From contig NC_133473.1 of assembly GCF_025370935.1 (NCBI RefSeq), forward strand, positions 13,790,127 to 13,854,126: a stretch of 64,000 bases of DNA, given 5' to 3'. Numbering within the stretch: position 1 is the first letter of the stretch; every line of letters starts with the position of its first letter. Position numbers and translations under genes: made by a program. The DNA is from Choristoneura fumiferana. Lineage: Eukaryota > Arthropoda > Insecta > Lepidoptera > Tortricidae. The notes beneath the pieces are model-generated. The model had not been told where the DNA came from and did not search any database. It was given only the letters and a program-made list of their open reading frames with translations. Positions 12,099-22,975 of the stretch are shown here, piece after piece.

Positions 12099-13904
12099 TT
12101 CAACAACGGGTCGCTATAATGCGTAGGTGTGCTAGATGCAACACGCGTGTAAGGGCCAAGGATATAACAGTTTACTGAAGCCCTTTCATTGCACTGTTGC
12201 GCAAGAGCTTAGTTACGTAACTCTTCGTCGTGCACGTCATCTGTAGGTAAATCCTTCCCTATCTCAAACATCACAACACATTATTACTTTTATCAAAACG
12301 GGACTATTACTCCGCGAATTGTCAAGTTGATAATTTATTTTCTGATATCTGTGACCGTGGAGGTCTCGAATAGATAATTTGATGTCAACGATTAGCCATG
12401 GTTCACGGTTGGGCGAGCGACCCGCGCGGGCGCCGGCGAAGAAAGCAAGTTCACTGCCACGGCCGTGCGACTGCCTCCGCGCAGCCTTGCCGCCGCCTAT
12501 TTAACCGAAGTTGCCTATCTTGTGCCAAACGCGGTGATTTCCACTTATGTATCATTCATAACATGCAAAATCGATTCGCTAGATTACATAATAATGCAAA
12601 ATAATGTCCTTTATTCGCAGACTCTGCTTCTAACATTGATGGATACTTATTGTTGTATGTTGTGATGACTAATACTGGATTTTCTTAGTAAAGTAATGAA
12701 GATAACTAATTGATTATTACGTTAATAGGTATAATTTATCTTTTGCTCATCACCGATGATTACTGTTTCTATTGAATCAGTGTTTCCACTCAGCTGTGTT
12801 ATTTCCGTTCGTGTGGCTGATAAATTGAATTTGTGATATTTACTTGATTTATTAATTTTGTATCATAATTAATATCTGCGTAGCATTTACCATTCAAGTC
12901 CTGAACATGTTAGATTAGGTATTTAGATAATTTCTTAAAGTGTACTCCACGGAGTCCCGGAGCTCCACGAAGCTTCTGCGGGGGTTTCGTAAAGAACTGA
13001 TAACTACTGGCGTACTGTAAACCGTAATCTTGCTGAGTATAACCTTATTAAATTAAGTAGCTATTTTTGACTACCTACCTACTATTTTTAAGGCAAAACC
13101 TTTTGCGTTCTGTTTCACTTCCGTCGCTTAAAAAGTTTAGGAACCGCCGATCTAAATAATCAACAGTCGGAAGTAGGTAAGTCTGTCATTTTTTTCTGTT
13201 TGTTTATACATAAATTTAGTTTTAATTGTTGCCGTTATGCTGCAGTTGTCGTTTTACTAGTCGTTAACAGTGCTATGGATTCGAAAAAAAAAACTGTGAA
13301 ATGTGGGTTTAAATCAAATAAAAGGAATCTATTGAATCTTATTTGCTTGTTTTTAAGTTTAATATTTAGGTATAATCTTATTTATTACCTTGCTGTGTAG
13401 TGGCTTCGTTACAGCTCGATTCCTACCGGATTGTCAAAATTTTTACATTGGGTTTATGTATAGGTAACCTACCCTACTTATCAAGTATGGCAAAGCTATA
13501 CACTAACTTCGAGGAATTTTATCCGAAGAGGCGAAGATATATTATCTAACTCATGCTTTTCTCATGGTCCGTCTGTATTAAGACGCTCTTGATTAGTTCT
13601 CGGAATTCTACTATCCACTTTTTAATTTTATAACAATATCACAATTACTACAAATAAGTAATTACTCACTCACGTACCCCAGAATTGATACTAAGTACGT
13701 TATCATAATCATATCACAGCGAAATGGTATCTGAGTAAAGCCTGTACTTACTGCATTTATTTGATTAAATACTATGTTTACGTTTATGATAGGTACCTTT
13801 GTTCCATCCTAAGCTGGACATTCACCACCAGCAACATAATATATTCGAATAGGGCACATTACCATTGCCAGCACACGTCTTTTACTTTTACATAAGTACT
13901 CTCT

Positions 13905-14280
13905 ATCTCTCGCCATTTTGAACCATAAAAAATATATCTACCGAAGATTTACTTATTCCGCTATAAAATATCATGGCGGAAGTTTCTTGATTATTAGATT
14001 ATTAGTCCGGATTACTTGATTATCAGATGTATTCATACAATGGCGCACTAAATACAATTTTGTGGTTATAATAATAAACGCGATGGGTGTTTGCGCCAGA
14101 CACTGAATCCCAAAACGTCGTAGTCTGAGGACACTTAGTGTTGCGTAAGCCTGAATCACAGTCCAGAAATGCAGTGAGCAAGCCCGACTCAGCCGCCATC
14201 ACATGTGAATCAGCGCGACCGGAAGCGTCGCCATGTTGGCTCGCTGCGGCCATGTTTATCGGCGCTCCGGAAGTTGCGTG
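13905..14280. promoter_or_regulatory. Cluster of CGCCAT-type and GGAAG motifs
   Basis: CGCCATTTTG (13911), ATGGCGGAAGT (13974), ACCGGAAGCG followed by CGCCATGTTGGC (14229-14240), GGCCATGTTT (14248) and TCCGGAAGT (14267) crowd into 370 bp. These resemble Pho/YY1 and ETS sites. No start of a gene is recognisable downstream, so promoter or enhancer role is inference. Confidence 0.4.
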
Positions 14281-14893
14281 CACGCCGTCGTCTTTAACTC
14301 TTTAGGTACATACCTATTTTCCACGAGTCGAACAGTCCGAGTCGGAAATATTCAGCGGCTATTTCGGGTCGCCGACGCTTTTCCGCTTCATGGAGACATT
14401 TGGCGATTTAATCATCTCTGCTAGACGGAGCCCGGTTTATTTTTAGAGAAAATTGGTCTGAGTTGTATTTAGAAGCATCTGGAATGCCGGTTGTGGCAGG
14501 GAAAGCGGGTGTTGCTTCCGCGCTGTTGCTAGGATTATGTCATGGAGTTTTTGTAACGATTGCTTTGCTCCTCGACTTAAAATAAAATATTAATCCCTGG
14601 ACTGTTTCGATTTATTTTCCACACAGGTTATCGTTATTCGATTAATTAAGCATCAATTATTATTTAGTTTAATTATAATTATATTTAAACTATACATATT
14701 TAATTGTCGGTCTTGACGCGATATTTTGTGATTTCAGTGTACGAAATAAGAAAGGTTAAAATTTATCCTCATCACTGTAAGTAATTGTTTGTTTTAATTA
14801 AAAAATTGTCAAACATTAGTTGGCTTTAGTTTTACATGATACATCATATTCCTTACTTTTCAAGACGGTACTAATTTGTGTAGCTAATTGATG

Positions 14894-15065
14894 TACCATC
14901 AGCCAAATAAGTGGTCTATCAATTTTCAAACATAATCCTATCAAATGAATATGTCGCTAAAGTCGAACTTTCAAGTTGACAGACATGTCTATTGGCATTA
15001 TTGATTTTTGACATGCTAACGATTATCAACTTTAGGGTGGTAGACCACATATTTGGCTGATGGTA
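14894..15065. mobile_element. Foldback MITE, 172 bp
   Basis: Termini taccatcagccaaata and tatttggctgatggta are reverse complements. The inverted region continues inward (gtggtctat and gtagaccac). The centre contains cgaactttcaagttgac. No target duplication is certain. Confidence 0.65.
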
Positions 15066-16469
15066 CCTACGAGTACTAGATGTAGAGTAGATGTCGTTAT
15101 AGTACCTATAGTAAATACTGATGCATACATGCATCCACAGAGACCAGACAGTTGCTGCTGATATTGTATAGGGTAGTTAGGAAAGTCATGTACTTAGATA
15201 TTTTTTTTGTTTTAAGTAGACATACTTTCGTCTAAAACTTTATAGTTTTTTAAGGTACTTACCAACCTAGTTAATCATATTTTTTTTGTAAAACTGAATC
15301 CATAGACAATAACCGAGTAAGCATGTTCTTTTTATCTACTAGGTACTGGATGATCTTTCAAATGAAACTATATCAAGAGGTATACAAAAAATAAGAGTCA
15401 CATAAAAATCGCGATAGGTTTAGTTTTCAACCGGCTTCAAAAAATGTTCCGCTGCCGCCGTTTTTTACGTATATGGTCATCGATTTTTCCGTTAATTGTG
15501 AATCGATTTTCAAAATTATGCACAGAGAAGTACATTATGACGTATTTAGATTTATTTCCATGGTAACACATTAAATATTTTGAATAAAGCTACAAACAAT
15601 TTATTTTCGCTTTTTTGGTAATTTGCGTGGTTTTGTAAACAATTTCATATTTGCGTACGAATATCTCAAAGTACTTACCTACCTCTTTGTAGTCTTTCTT
15701 TCTTTTTTTAAGCACCTACCTAAACATATGAATTTAAAAAACAAAACATAATAAACTCGTGTTTACGGTGTTTACGAGATTAGTCTAAAAAAAAACTTAG
15801 CTGTCTCTAATTCCATGGAGGTTCTTACCAGTATACAGTATTATCTAATACATTACCTTTGAAGGTGCAATTCTTACATTAACGAGGTTGTTGGCGGTGA
15901 ATAGTCGATCTAGCTTGGTCTTACATCTGGGAATTTGGGAAAACACGTTTTTTTCATGTTTTGCCCCGCCCCCGCCCCAGATTGAAGCTCGGTGGCCAGC
16001 CCAAGTATCTGCAAGTCCTTATTATTATTATGCGTCACATTTTACTAAACGCCATCATACTTACGTGTGACTTTTTCTATAAGTACGAATTATTTCATTT
16101 TACTTTAGTGGATAGTACTGACTACGGCTGTAAATAAAACATCCAGTAGTGTTCTTGACGTCAAGTTGACCGCGTGAGGCTAGGGTGCGCGGGCGCTGAG
16201 AGGCTCCGCAGGAATGCGGTCGGGACGGGCGCAGAGGGGAGAGGCTGGGAGGGACAAAGGCTGGAACTGGTTCTGCTTCCTGTACGTGTCGGATGTCCTG
16301 CGGCTTCCGCCCCCGCGACCCGCGCTGCGCTCCAACGGGTTACACAGCAGGGTTGCCTGTAACATTTCTTGAGCCCTTGGCGCAGCGTATACAGTACAAT
16401 ACAATAAAATGACTTTAAGCACGGTTTCCACCGCGAACGGAGCAGACTCATTAATGACTTACCTAGTTC
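15066..16469. other. Gene-free DNA ending in a GC-rich patch
   Basis: AT-rich to about 16100, then GC-rich 16165-16360 (gcgcgggcgctgagaggc and similar). Open frames cross the patch on both strands, but all are compositional and none carries a domain, so no gene is called. acaatacaataaaatgactt at 16396 resembles a LINE 3'-end remnant. Confidence 0.4.
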
Positions 16470-16485
16470 AATTGACATCGATCAA

Positions 16486-16600
16486 ATTAAATAATATATT
16501 GACCCGGATAACTCACGTCTTAAATCGAGTTTAGCCCGACATGTTAATATTAGGGTCAATATATTTAATATGAGGGAGTCTCACGGTAGTTTCATGTTCA
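16486..16600 (-). mobile_element. Short foldback retroposon, copy 2, with 16-bp target duplication
   Basis: The 115-bp insert is flanked by perfect aattgacatcgatcaa copies at 16470-16485 and 16601-16616. It begins attaaataatatattg and ends gagtctcacggtagtttcat. The core cggataactcacgtcttaaa is shared with copies at 33402-33600 and 63619-63659. attgaccc near the left end recurs inverted as gggtcaat, giving the foldback. The minus direction is chosen because the shortest copy keeps only this left end, as expected for 5' truncation. Confidence 0.6.
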
Positions 16601-16649
16601 AATTGACATCGATCAACTTTATAGAGGTTCAGTGTAAGTACTTTAATGC

Positions 16650-17045
16650 ACTCAAGTTCGGTAGAGCGCCGGGCCCGAAGACTCTTTGGTGACAGTCCGC
16701 TGATCGGGAACATGCTACAGAACAGAGCCTCGAGCACAGTCGTAGAGTTGCTTGTCTGTCCGTTTTTTATCGGATACATTTTGGTGAGTGTGCGCAGGAA
16801 TTACATGATCTAATTCCTCCATCTCCATTTTGCCAACGGACTAGTAGTTAGTGTTCCATTGGCCCACACCAAGCGGTTTGTTTCATCTTTCATAATGCGA
16901 ACTGCTAAGGAATGGACTTTGCTCCCGTCGTCTGTATTTCCGGACAAATACAATCTAGGGCTCTTCAAGGCTAGAGAGAAAAGGTTGTTACTGAACCAGT
17001 GAGATACACCGTTGACCGAATCTGCACTTAACATCAGGTGAGACC
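16650..17045 (+). pseudogene. Non-LTR retrotransposon reverse transcriptase C-terminal relic
   Basis: Across several frames the plus strand reads LINE pol C-terminal blocks in order: ARRLFGDSPLIGN, SLEHSRRVACLSVFYRIHFG, CAQELHDLIPPSPF, then RTAKEWTLLPSSVFPDKYNL and GLFKAR. The comparable intact block is seen on the minus strand at 22573-22938. Stops and at least two frame changes make it a dead copy. The tail catcaggtgagaccctatgg fits the usual end of such ORFs. The minus-strand frames here are shadows. Confidence 0.65.
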
Positions 17046-18370
17046 CTATGGGTCAATCACAGTTAGTTTTTTGTAAAAAAAGTCCATCGTTGTACGTTAA
17101 ACTGAGTCCGTACGGAGTCCGCTCCGCTCACGTGTAATAATAATATGGGCGTTATTGTACATCAAATAGTAATCAATACCTGCAGTAAACAGGCACAGTT
17201 TATTCTGGTTAACAGTTTTATAATATGATTCACTTTTCATTAATTTGACGTGTTTGCTACGATATGTAGACCGTACGCATGGTCTACACAAGATAGATAT
17301 CCTCGTCCACGTGCAGGGAGATAGGAATAATTAATTTGTATTTAGCATTATGTAGGCCCTACTAGTGTGTATGCTTGATTGGTAGAGAGAGATATAAATG
17401 TATGAGATGTTTAGATTTTGAAAAACTAGCTTTCTGCCAAGTTTCTTGTGGTGCATTATTTTCGGAAACTATTGGTCTTACCGATAGCGCTGGTATTTAA
17501 TTAGTATAGATGAAGCGACATATATAGGAGCCCTTTGCGGCTTATTTACAGAATTAATGTTTAGATTCTGATGTTTGTGCTATATTTTTATTAAAAGTCC
17601 ATTATCTGCACTACATGTATTCACAGATATTTGTTACACGTGTTACTACGATAAAAAAGGAAGTTATAGGTTATTGAAGCACGATGATGATGTCAACAAG
17701 ATAGATACCAGAGTTTATTCAGACGTTAATGTACATATATTAATCATAGTTTAACAGGTTGTTGTAGTTTAACAATTTGCACAGATGAAGAATATTGATA
17801 TATAATTGAGATTCATCGCTGGCCATATGATGTTACGGAAAATAGGTCTTTTCCTTATTCAATAATATATCTTAAAGATATCTAAGTATACAGCTGGAAA
17901 TACCCGAATACCTACACCTGTTTGTTTTATTATTCAACAACTTAACCAGTTGCGTCGGAAATAGGTGTAAATAAATAGGTACATAGACTAATATTTAGAT
18001 TTAGAGGAATATTTTAACACTACTGATTGTTCTTGGAGCAAAAGTTACGATACGATGTTATTTCACGATTCCTCTTTTGAAGTGCAAATTATCTGAAATT
18101 TCTCAACCTTTTGTTTACTTTAATCTTCTCAGATTATTATTATTATATTATTTGTAATAATGCTAGTGTATGTCCCTAAAAATAAAATAAAATAAGTATT
18201 TTTTTTGTTTCTCTGTTTTTTATTGTATATCGGCTACAATTATGGAACAATAACCAACTCAAAAAAATAATGGCTTGGAAAAGCCAGTACCTTTCAAAAC
18301 TGCGTTAGTATTGCGTCACCCTTGACATCTTTCTATGCCCTAAAGAAACTCCGCGGGTCTACACTGAAGA
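17046..18370. other. Gene-free AT-rich DNA with LINE 3' remnant
   Basis: 17440-17560 is a degenerate copy of the LINE 3' block seen at 10860-10912 plus 11476-11510 (gtttcttgtggtgcatt, ccgatagcgctggtattt, ccctttgcggctta). It is useful because it shows the block uninterrupted. A small palindrome, tgtagacc and ggtctaca, lies at 17264-17287. No gene seen. Confidence 0.5.
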
Positions 18371-18641
18371 ATAATAAATAAATAAATATCACGGGACCAT
18401 TCACACCAATTGACCTAGTCGCAAAGTAAGCTTAGCAAAGCTTGTGTTATGGGTACTAAGCAACGGATAAATATATAATTATATAGATAGATACATACTT
18501 AAACACTTACATATTAAACACCCAAGACCCGAGAACAAACATTCGTATTTTTCATACAAATATCTGCCCCGACACGGGAATCGAACCCGGGACCTCAAGT
18601 TTCGTAGTCAGGTTCTCTAACCACTAAGCCATCTGGTCGTC
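18371..18641 (-). mobile_element. tRNA-derived SINE, family 2
   Basis: On the minus strand the head reads gatggcttagtggttagaga (A-box-like) and cccgggttcgattcccgtgt (B box). It is followed by a body containing ttgttctcgggtcttgggtg and tacccataacacaagctttg. The tail ends tcccgtgatatttattt with ttattt repeats. A second copy is at 32932-33178. The head is a tRNA relic, not a working tRNA. Confidence 0.75.
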
Positions 18642-18645
18642 TAAA

Positions 18646-19764
18646 AGAATGTAACTTATGAAGATTCTCCAAATTGAGAGATTTAGGGGGCAGCCTACGA
18701 ATAATAAGGCAGAAAGCGTAACTCAGAACAAATTTAGACAAAAAGTGGCCATACTTTAAACCACGCATCATTTTCGTGGTTGCAGTAGACTAGAAATTCA
18801 GAAACAAAGCAGGGATTGGATTGCGCGCGTGATGCAATGTCAGATGACGCGCAGAGCACGGCTTTTAAGCCCCGCCTACTAGGACACGCAAGGCCATTTT
18901 TCTAACGCAGTTACAATTCCTGACTTATTATTTATTCCTAGGGGACAACCCTGCCCGGGAAGGCAGGACACGCACGTACGATTGAGGACATTCTCTCGAT
19001 TTGTTTTTGTTGCGGTGCGGTCACCGTAATGCTACACGCGCGGTCGCTGCCTCCGGGACGCAGGGTAACACCATACCTTCACACGCGTAAAATGATCGGG
19101 GACTTTTGAGTTTCAGGTGAATTGCAAAGAATAAGCGGTGTATTTGGATTTCCAGAGAGCATTACTGAAGCGCGGAGTAGCTGATTTCTTTATATAGGCA
19201 ACTAGAAGTGTGAGGCAAAACTTTGCCATACCGTGTCTCGCGTGACGTCACAGACCCATCGCAACCCGGTGGGAAACGTGTTGCTACAGCACCAAGCCAC
19301 TGTTAGAGAGCTAACTTGGTGTAATATCAAATAAGATAAAAGCTTCTTTCGTCCTCTCTGTACTGAAAAAATATTGAATACAGTAGTCAAGTTTAGTGGC
19401 GGTTTCGATTCAAATTGCTACCTTTACCTAAACAGATGCAATACTACAACTCCCTTGAAGGTAGGCATGCTTAATTAGGACTGCAAGAAATGTAGTAGTA
19501 GTGTAATTAGAACCAGTTTTTTAGTAATTAGTATTATATTACCAGAAAAGTTACTAAATAAGTCAAACATACTACTTATTCCAAGTTGTTAAAGAATTTA
19601 CAAATATTTTAACGAACATAACACTCCGTCCGGTAAATTGCTACGAAGTTATGCGAATGTTTTATTCTTTAATGTTGTTTAATCCGTTACCGATCCTTGA
19701 CAGATCAACAGTACGTTGATTCTCAATCAACATAATATTCATAGTTCGCAGTATGTACTAACTT
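18646..19764. other. Gene-free DNA
   Basis: No supported gene. A GC-rich CpG patch lies at about 18940-19060. No repeat was recognised in the rest. Confidence 0.4.
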
Positions 19765-19954
19765 AATGAGGGTTTTCGACCGGCGAAATATCGCTAGATG
19801 GCGTTAGTATCGTGAGATCCGTTTGACGTTTCAGTCTTGCTTGCGATTGGCTCATTTAGTCATTTAACCAATCACGAGCGCGACGCAAACGTCAAACGGA
19901 CCTCACGATACTAACGCCATCTAGCGATATTTCGCCTGTCGGAAAACCCTCATT
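19765..19954. mobile_element. Foldback MITE, 'aatgagggttttc' family, copy 1
   Basis: The termini aatgagggtttt and aaaaccctcatt are reverse complements. Long inner arms carry aaatatcgctagatggcgtt, agtatcgtgag and gtttgacgtt in inverted order. The centre holds cgattgg and ccaatcacg. A second copy with the same arms is at 53574-53753. Confidence 0.75.
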
Positions 19955-20609
19955 GACAGGCTCAGGAAAGGTAACTTTAATTTTATTTCAAAAATCAAAA
20001 ATACTTAGGTTTAACTATTACCTACCCATTTTTATGTCGTATGCTAGCATAAATATGTTATTGCTAATAGAATTACATAATACGAGTATGTCAGCTGAAG
20101 TATAGCAATCGATTTGGTCTGTGATAAACCTTTAAAAACAAATTTAATTGGTCTTCAATCATATTATTTTTTATTACTCCCTGCCTTGTGTTCGCGGAAA
20201 TAAGCGAGTTAGCGTCATTACCCATTCTGGTGAATTAAGGTCTCTACCCATTACACCATTATCATACCATGGCCGTATAGCAACGTAACAGGCAAAAATA
20301 TATTGCATGCGTTTGACATTCCGTTCCTGACAAAGTCAAAGTCAAAGTCAATCCCCCCGCTAAAACAATACAAGACAATACCTACTTTCGCGTCCTTTCC
20401 ACGATCAACGCTGCTGTCAAGATCTCGGCTTTCATCCATAGTCGGAATTAACAAGCGCTAGGTAGATAGTTTAATGGAATCACAATTAGATAGAGTGGAC
20501 GCTTGTGTTAAAGACAAAATTGCGTAGAATAATTTTGTTTATTTAAGTGTTTGTTTATTAGACTTCTGGTTCAAAATAATTAAAAATTTATTTATTTGGC
20601 TGATTTATC
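19955..20609. other. Gene-free AT-rich DNA
   Basis: Nothing recognised beyond a short aaagtcaaagtc run (20335-20352). Confidence 0.4.
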
Positions 20610-20925
20610 TTTTTTTTTTTTTTTTTATTCGACTGAATGGCAAACTAGCATGTGGGTCTCCTGATGGTAAGAGATCACCACCGCCCATAAACATCTGCAA
20701 CACCAAGGGTATTGCAGATGCGTTGCCAACCTAGATGCCTATGATGGGATACCTCAAGTGCCAGTAATTTCACCGGCTGTCTTACTCTCCATGCCGAAGC
20801 ACAACAGTGCAAGCACTGCTGCTTCACGGAAGGATTAGCGAGCAAGATGGTGGTAGCAATCCGGGCGAACCTTGCACAAGGTTCTATTACCACCTGCATC
20901 TCAGAGAAAACTGCAAATAAAAAAA
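20610..20925 (-). mobile_element. Retroposon 3' portion (LINE/SINE type) with poly-A
   Basis: A poly-T run (20610-20628) marks the 3' poly-A of a minus-strand insert. The body contains gtgggtctcctgatggtaag, agatcaccaccgcccata, caagtgccagtaatttcacc and gcaagcactgctgcttcacg, a sequence style widely repeated in Lepidoptera. A degenerate relative is at 32190-32320. The open frame 20675-20959 minus is not a gene. Confidence 0.55.
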
Positions 20926-21143
20926 AGACATCATAGGAAGCTAGAGCGAGTTTAGACATTTTATAACGATCTTGTTTGCACCTTTGGACTTACGCTGCGC
21001 TGACTATGTTAGATTACTTAAATGATTTGATGGGCATTTTCAGAAAAAAGTGAACCTACCCTGTACTTTTTTTAAACTTAACAAATTTTGGGTTATTTCT
21101 ACCTACTCAGAATCACGAGCACTATCGATTTAAGCAATAATAA

Positions 21144-21227
21144 AAAACCGGCCAAGAGCGTGTCGTACACGCCCGAAATAGGGGTATAAGGGTTCCGTTT
21201 TTGCCATTTTGGCTACGGACCCTAAAA
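21144..21227 (+). repeat. Internally deleted 'gggttccg' repeat
   Basis: Only the ends of the family remain: aaaaaccggccaagagcgtg and then agggttccgtttttgccatt, ending ggaccctaaaaag. The central 500 bp present at 10917-11475 is missing. Confidence 0.6.
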
Positions 21228-22352
21228 AGTGTCCCACTTTTAATTGTCAGTTTTGTGAGGCAGTTAACCATACATGTTGAAAATGGACCGTCACAAAACT
21301 GACTCATAAATTTTGTATGGAAAATTACCCCCTGATAGAGCTTTTAATAGCCTTAAATAATAATTATTTATTTTCCACTTAACCCTACTATAACTGCCTG
21401 AACTCGAAGCGTTAGATATCTACTTACATTACAATAATACCGGTTTAGTCGCTACGCCGTTGCGGTTAATGAACAAACGCAATAATTATATTGGTAAGAA
21501 CTGAGAACATCCGCGATTGCGTCACGCGAGATGAGAAAAACTACGAAGCAAATGAAAATGAATGGGCAGAAGCCGGACATTGCGGCTCCCACGATTAACG
21601 CCGCAGGGCGATTGTTTCCACCTAGCTAGAATAACGCGTTTCCTCCTCAGACAGGATATTGGACGCCAAACCAGAAACGAGATTACACTGTCATTATTTT
21701 TACACGATCGTTATGGTGACATGTTTTAATTTGGTACCATATCTCTCCGTCATTCACATCCCGAGTGCCGATATGGCTGATAGGTTGATCTTAGGGGCAA
21801 ACGATCACTTAATTGAACAGACAAACTATTTCGATAATTTTGATCTTTTGATGAATTAAAAAAAGAGCTCTATATTTTTGCCGTAGGATGTAGATATGTA
21901 TATCTTTAAATGAGTAATCTTTGTAAACAATTTATTTATGGGCTGTAACGATGACGCTGAATTTTTGGGGTTTTGCTTAGTGTTATTTCTGCGCAAACGC
22001 GTATTTCCGAGTTTTAGGCCCAGGAACGCTTGGTCGCGCTTTTAATTTAAAATGTAACAATTCAAAATACAACAACAACTAAGTATAGTTAGTAACTTGG
22101 GTATTATGAAGGGTAGTTTGAATGGCTCCACAGTTACAATGCCTTCCTCAATCTTACTTTGCCTATCTTTATGTTGGCTCATTGGTCTCTTCATTTAGTT
22201 AGATATTTAAGTTGGCTTCCAATCATCGCACGTGCATAAGACTAAGTATCTTCCTTAACTAAAACCCAAATAATCTGTGGTTTTCTGCAACTAACGATGA
22301 GTTCGAAATATTTTACTTTACGTCATTCAGTTATTCTACCTACAGTTTGGGC
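21228..22352. other. Gene-free DNA
   Basis: 21228-21330 contains a block (gtcagttttgtgagg, aactgactcataaa) that recurs around 60355-60415, so it is an unclassified repeat fragment. A GC-rich patch lies at 21565-21620. No gene seen. Confidence 0.4.
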
Positions 22353-22470
22353 ATGAGTTTACAGGGACCGTACTCGATAGCGACGACGTAAATTATTTGT
22401 AGAGGCGTGTACAATTCTCTATACAAATAATTTACGCCGTCGCTATCGAGTACGGTCACTGTAAACTCAT
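22353..22470. mobile_element. Palindromic MITE, 118 bp
   Basis: Two 49-bp arms (22353-22401 and 22422-22470) flank a 20-nt spacer, with only about two mismatches. The outer end reads atgagtttacag and the inner end aattatttgta. No coding capacity and no obvious target duplication. Confidence 0.7.
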
Positions 22471-22572
22471 GGTAGAGGTACTTACAGTACTTTTGTACCA
22501 AATAATCGTTGACCTTGGGTTAATTGTAATCAATAGATAACCAACATAGTTAGGTACCTTGTATTAATCCAC

Positions 22573-22975
22573 TTAAAATAATATCTTATCAGTAGCGTTT
22601 GCACACGAGAAAAGTTCATATAGGTCCGGGAATACCGCAGGCGATAGTTCATTCCAGTGTTTTGCTGTGCGAGGCAGGAAATTTCTGGAAAAACGCACAA
22701 TAGAGGACTGCGCCAACCATCTAAGTAAATGGTGGGTATGGAAGTGTTGCCGCGTAGGGCGGTGGCGTAAGGATGCGGCAGGGATCAATCCGAACAACTC
22801 CTCGGAGCACTCCCCGTTGTAAATGCGATAGAGAATGCACAATGAAGCTGCATCTCTACGCAGCGCCAAGGAGTCAAGTCGATCAGAAATTCGTTGGCAG
22901 CCGACGATTCGAGTCGCTCTGCGTTGTATGCGGTCCAAATGGAGAAGCGCGCTGGTATTGTATAATATTGTGTAT
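22573..22975 (-). pseudogene. Non-LTR retrotransposon pol fragment (5'-truncated)
   Basis: An open minus-strand frame reads LLHLDRIQRRATRIV, then LDSLALRRDAASLCILYRIY, NGECSEELFGLIPAAS and VRFSRNFLPRTAKHWNELSP. This is the conserved C-terminal tail of lepidopteran LINE reverse transcriptases of the Jockey/CR1 type. The part upstream of LLHLDRIQ (finger and palm motifs, endonuclease) is absent, as expected after 5' truncation. The frame is open for 121 codons, so the insertion is fairly young. The plus-strand frame 22773-23003 is its shadow. Confidence 0.75.

Larger units (their letters stand above)
11581..14893. other. Gene-free DNA with several GC-rich patches
   Basis: No supported gene. 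GC-rich patches at about 11830-11975 and 12395-12490 stand out (gcgccggcgccggtg and ccgcgcgggcgccgg). A 17-bp unit is repeated three times at 12048-12098, and a motif cluster lies at 13905-14280. The open frames crossing the patches do not continue into any domain. Confidence 0.45.

Noticed and set aside
16161..16478. GC-rich region with open frames on both strands as a host exon
   Set aside because: Frames are compositional, overlap one another and show no domain or convincing splice arrangement. Kept only as a GC-rich patch.
18566..18641. Possible minus-strand tRNA gene
   Set aside because: The sequence is followed by the same body and tail as at 32932-33178, and the second copy has a broken T arm. 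It is a SINE head.
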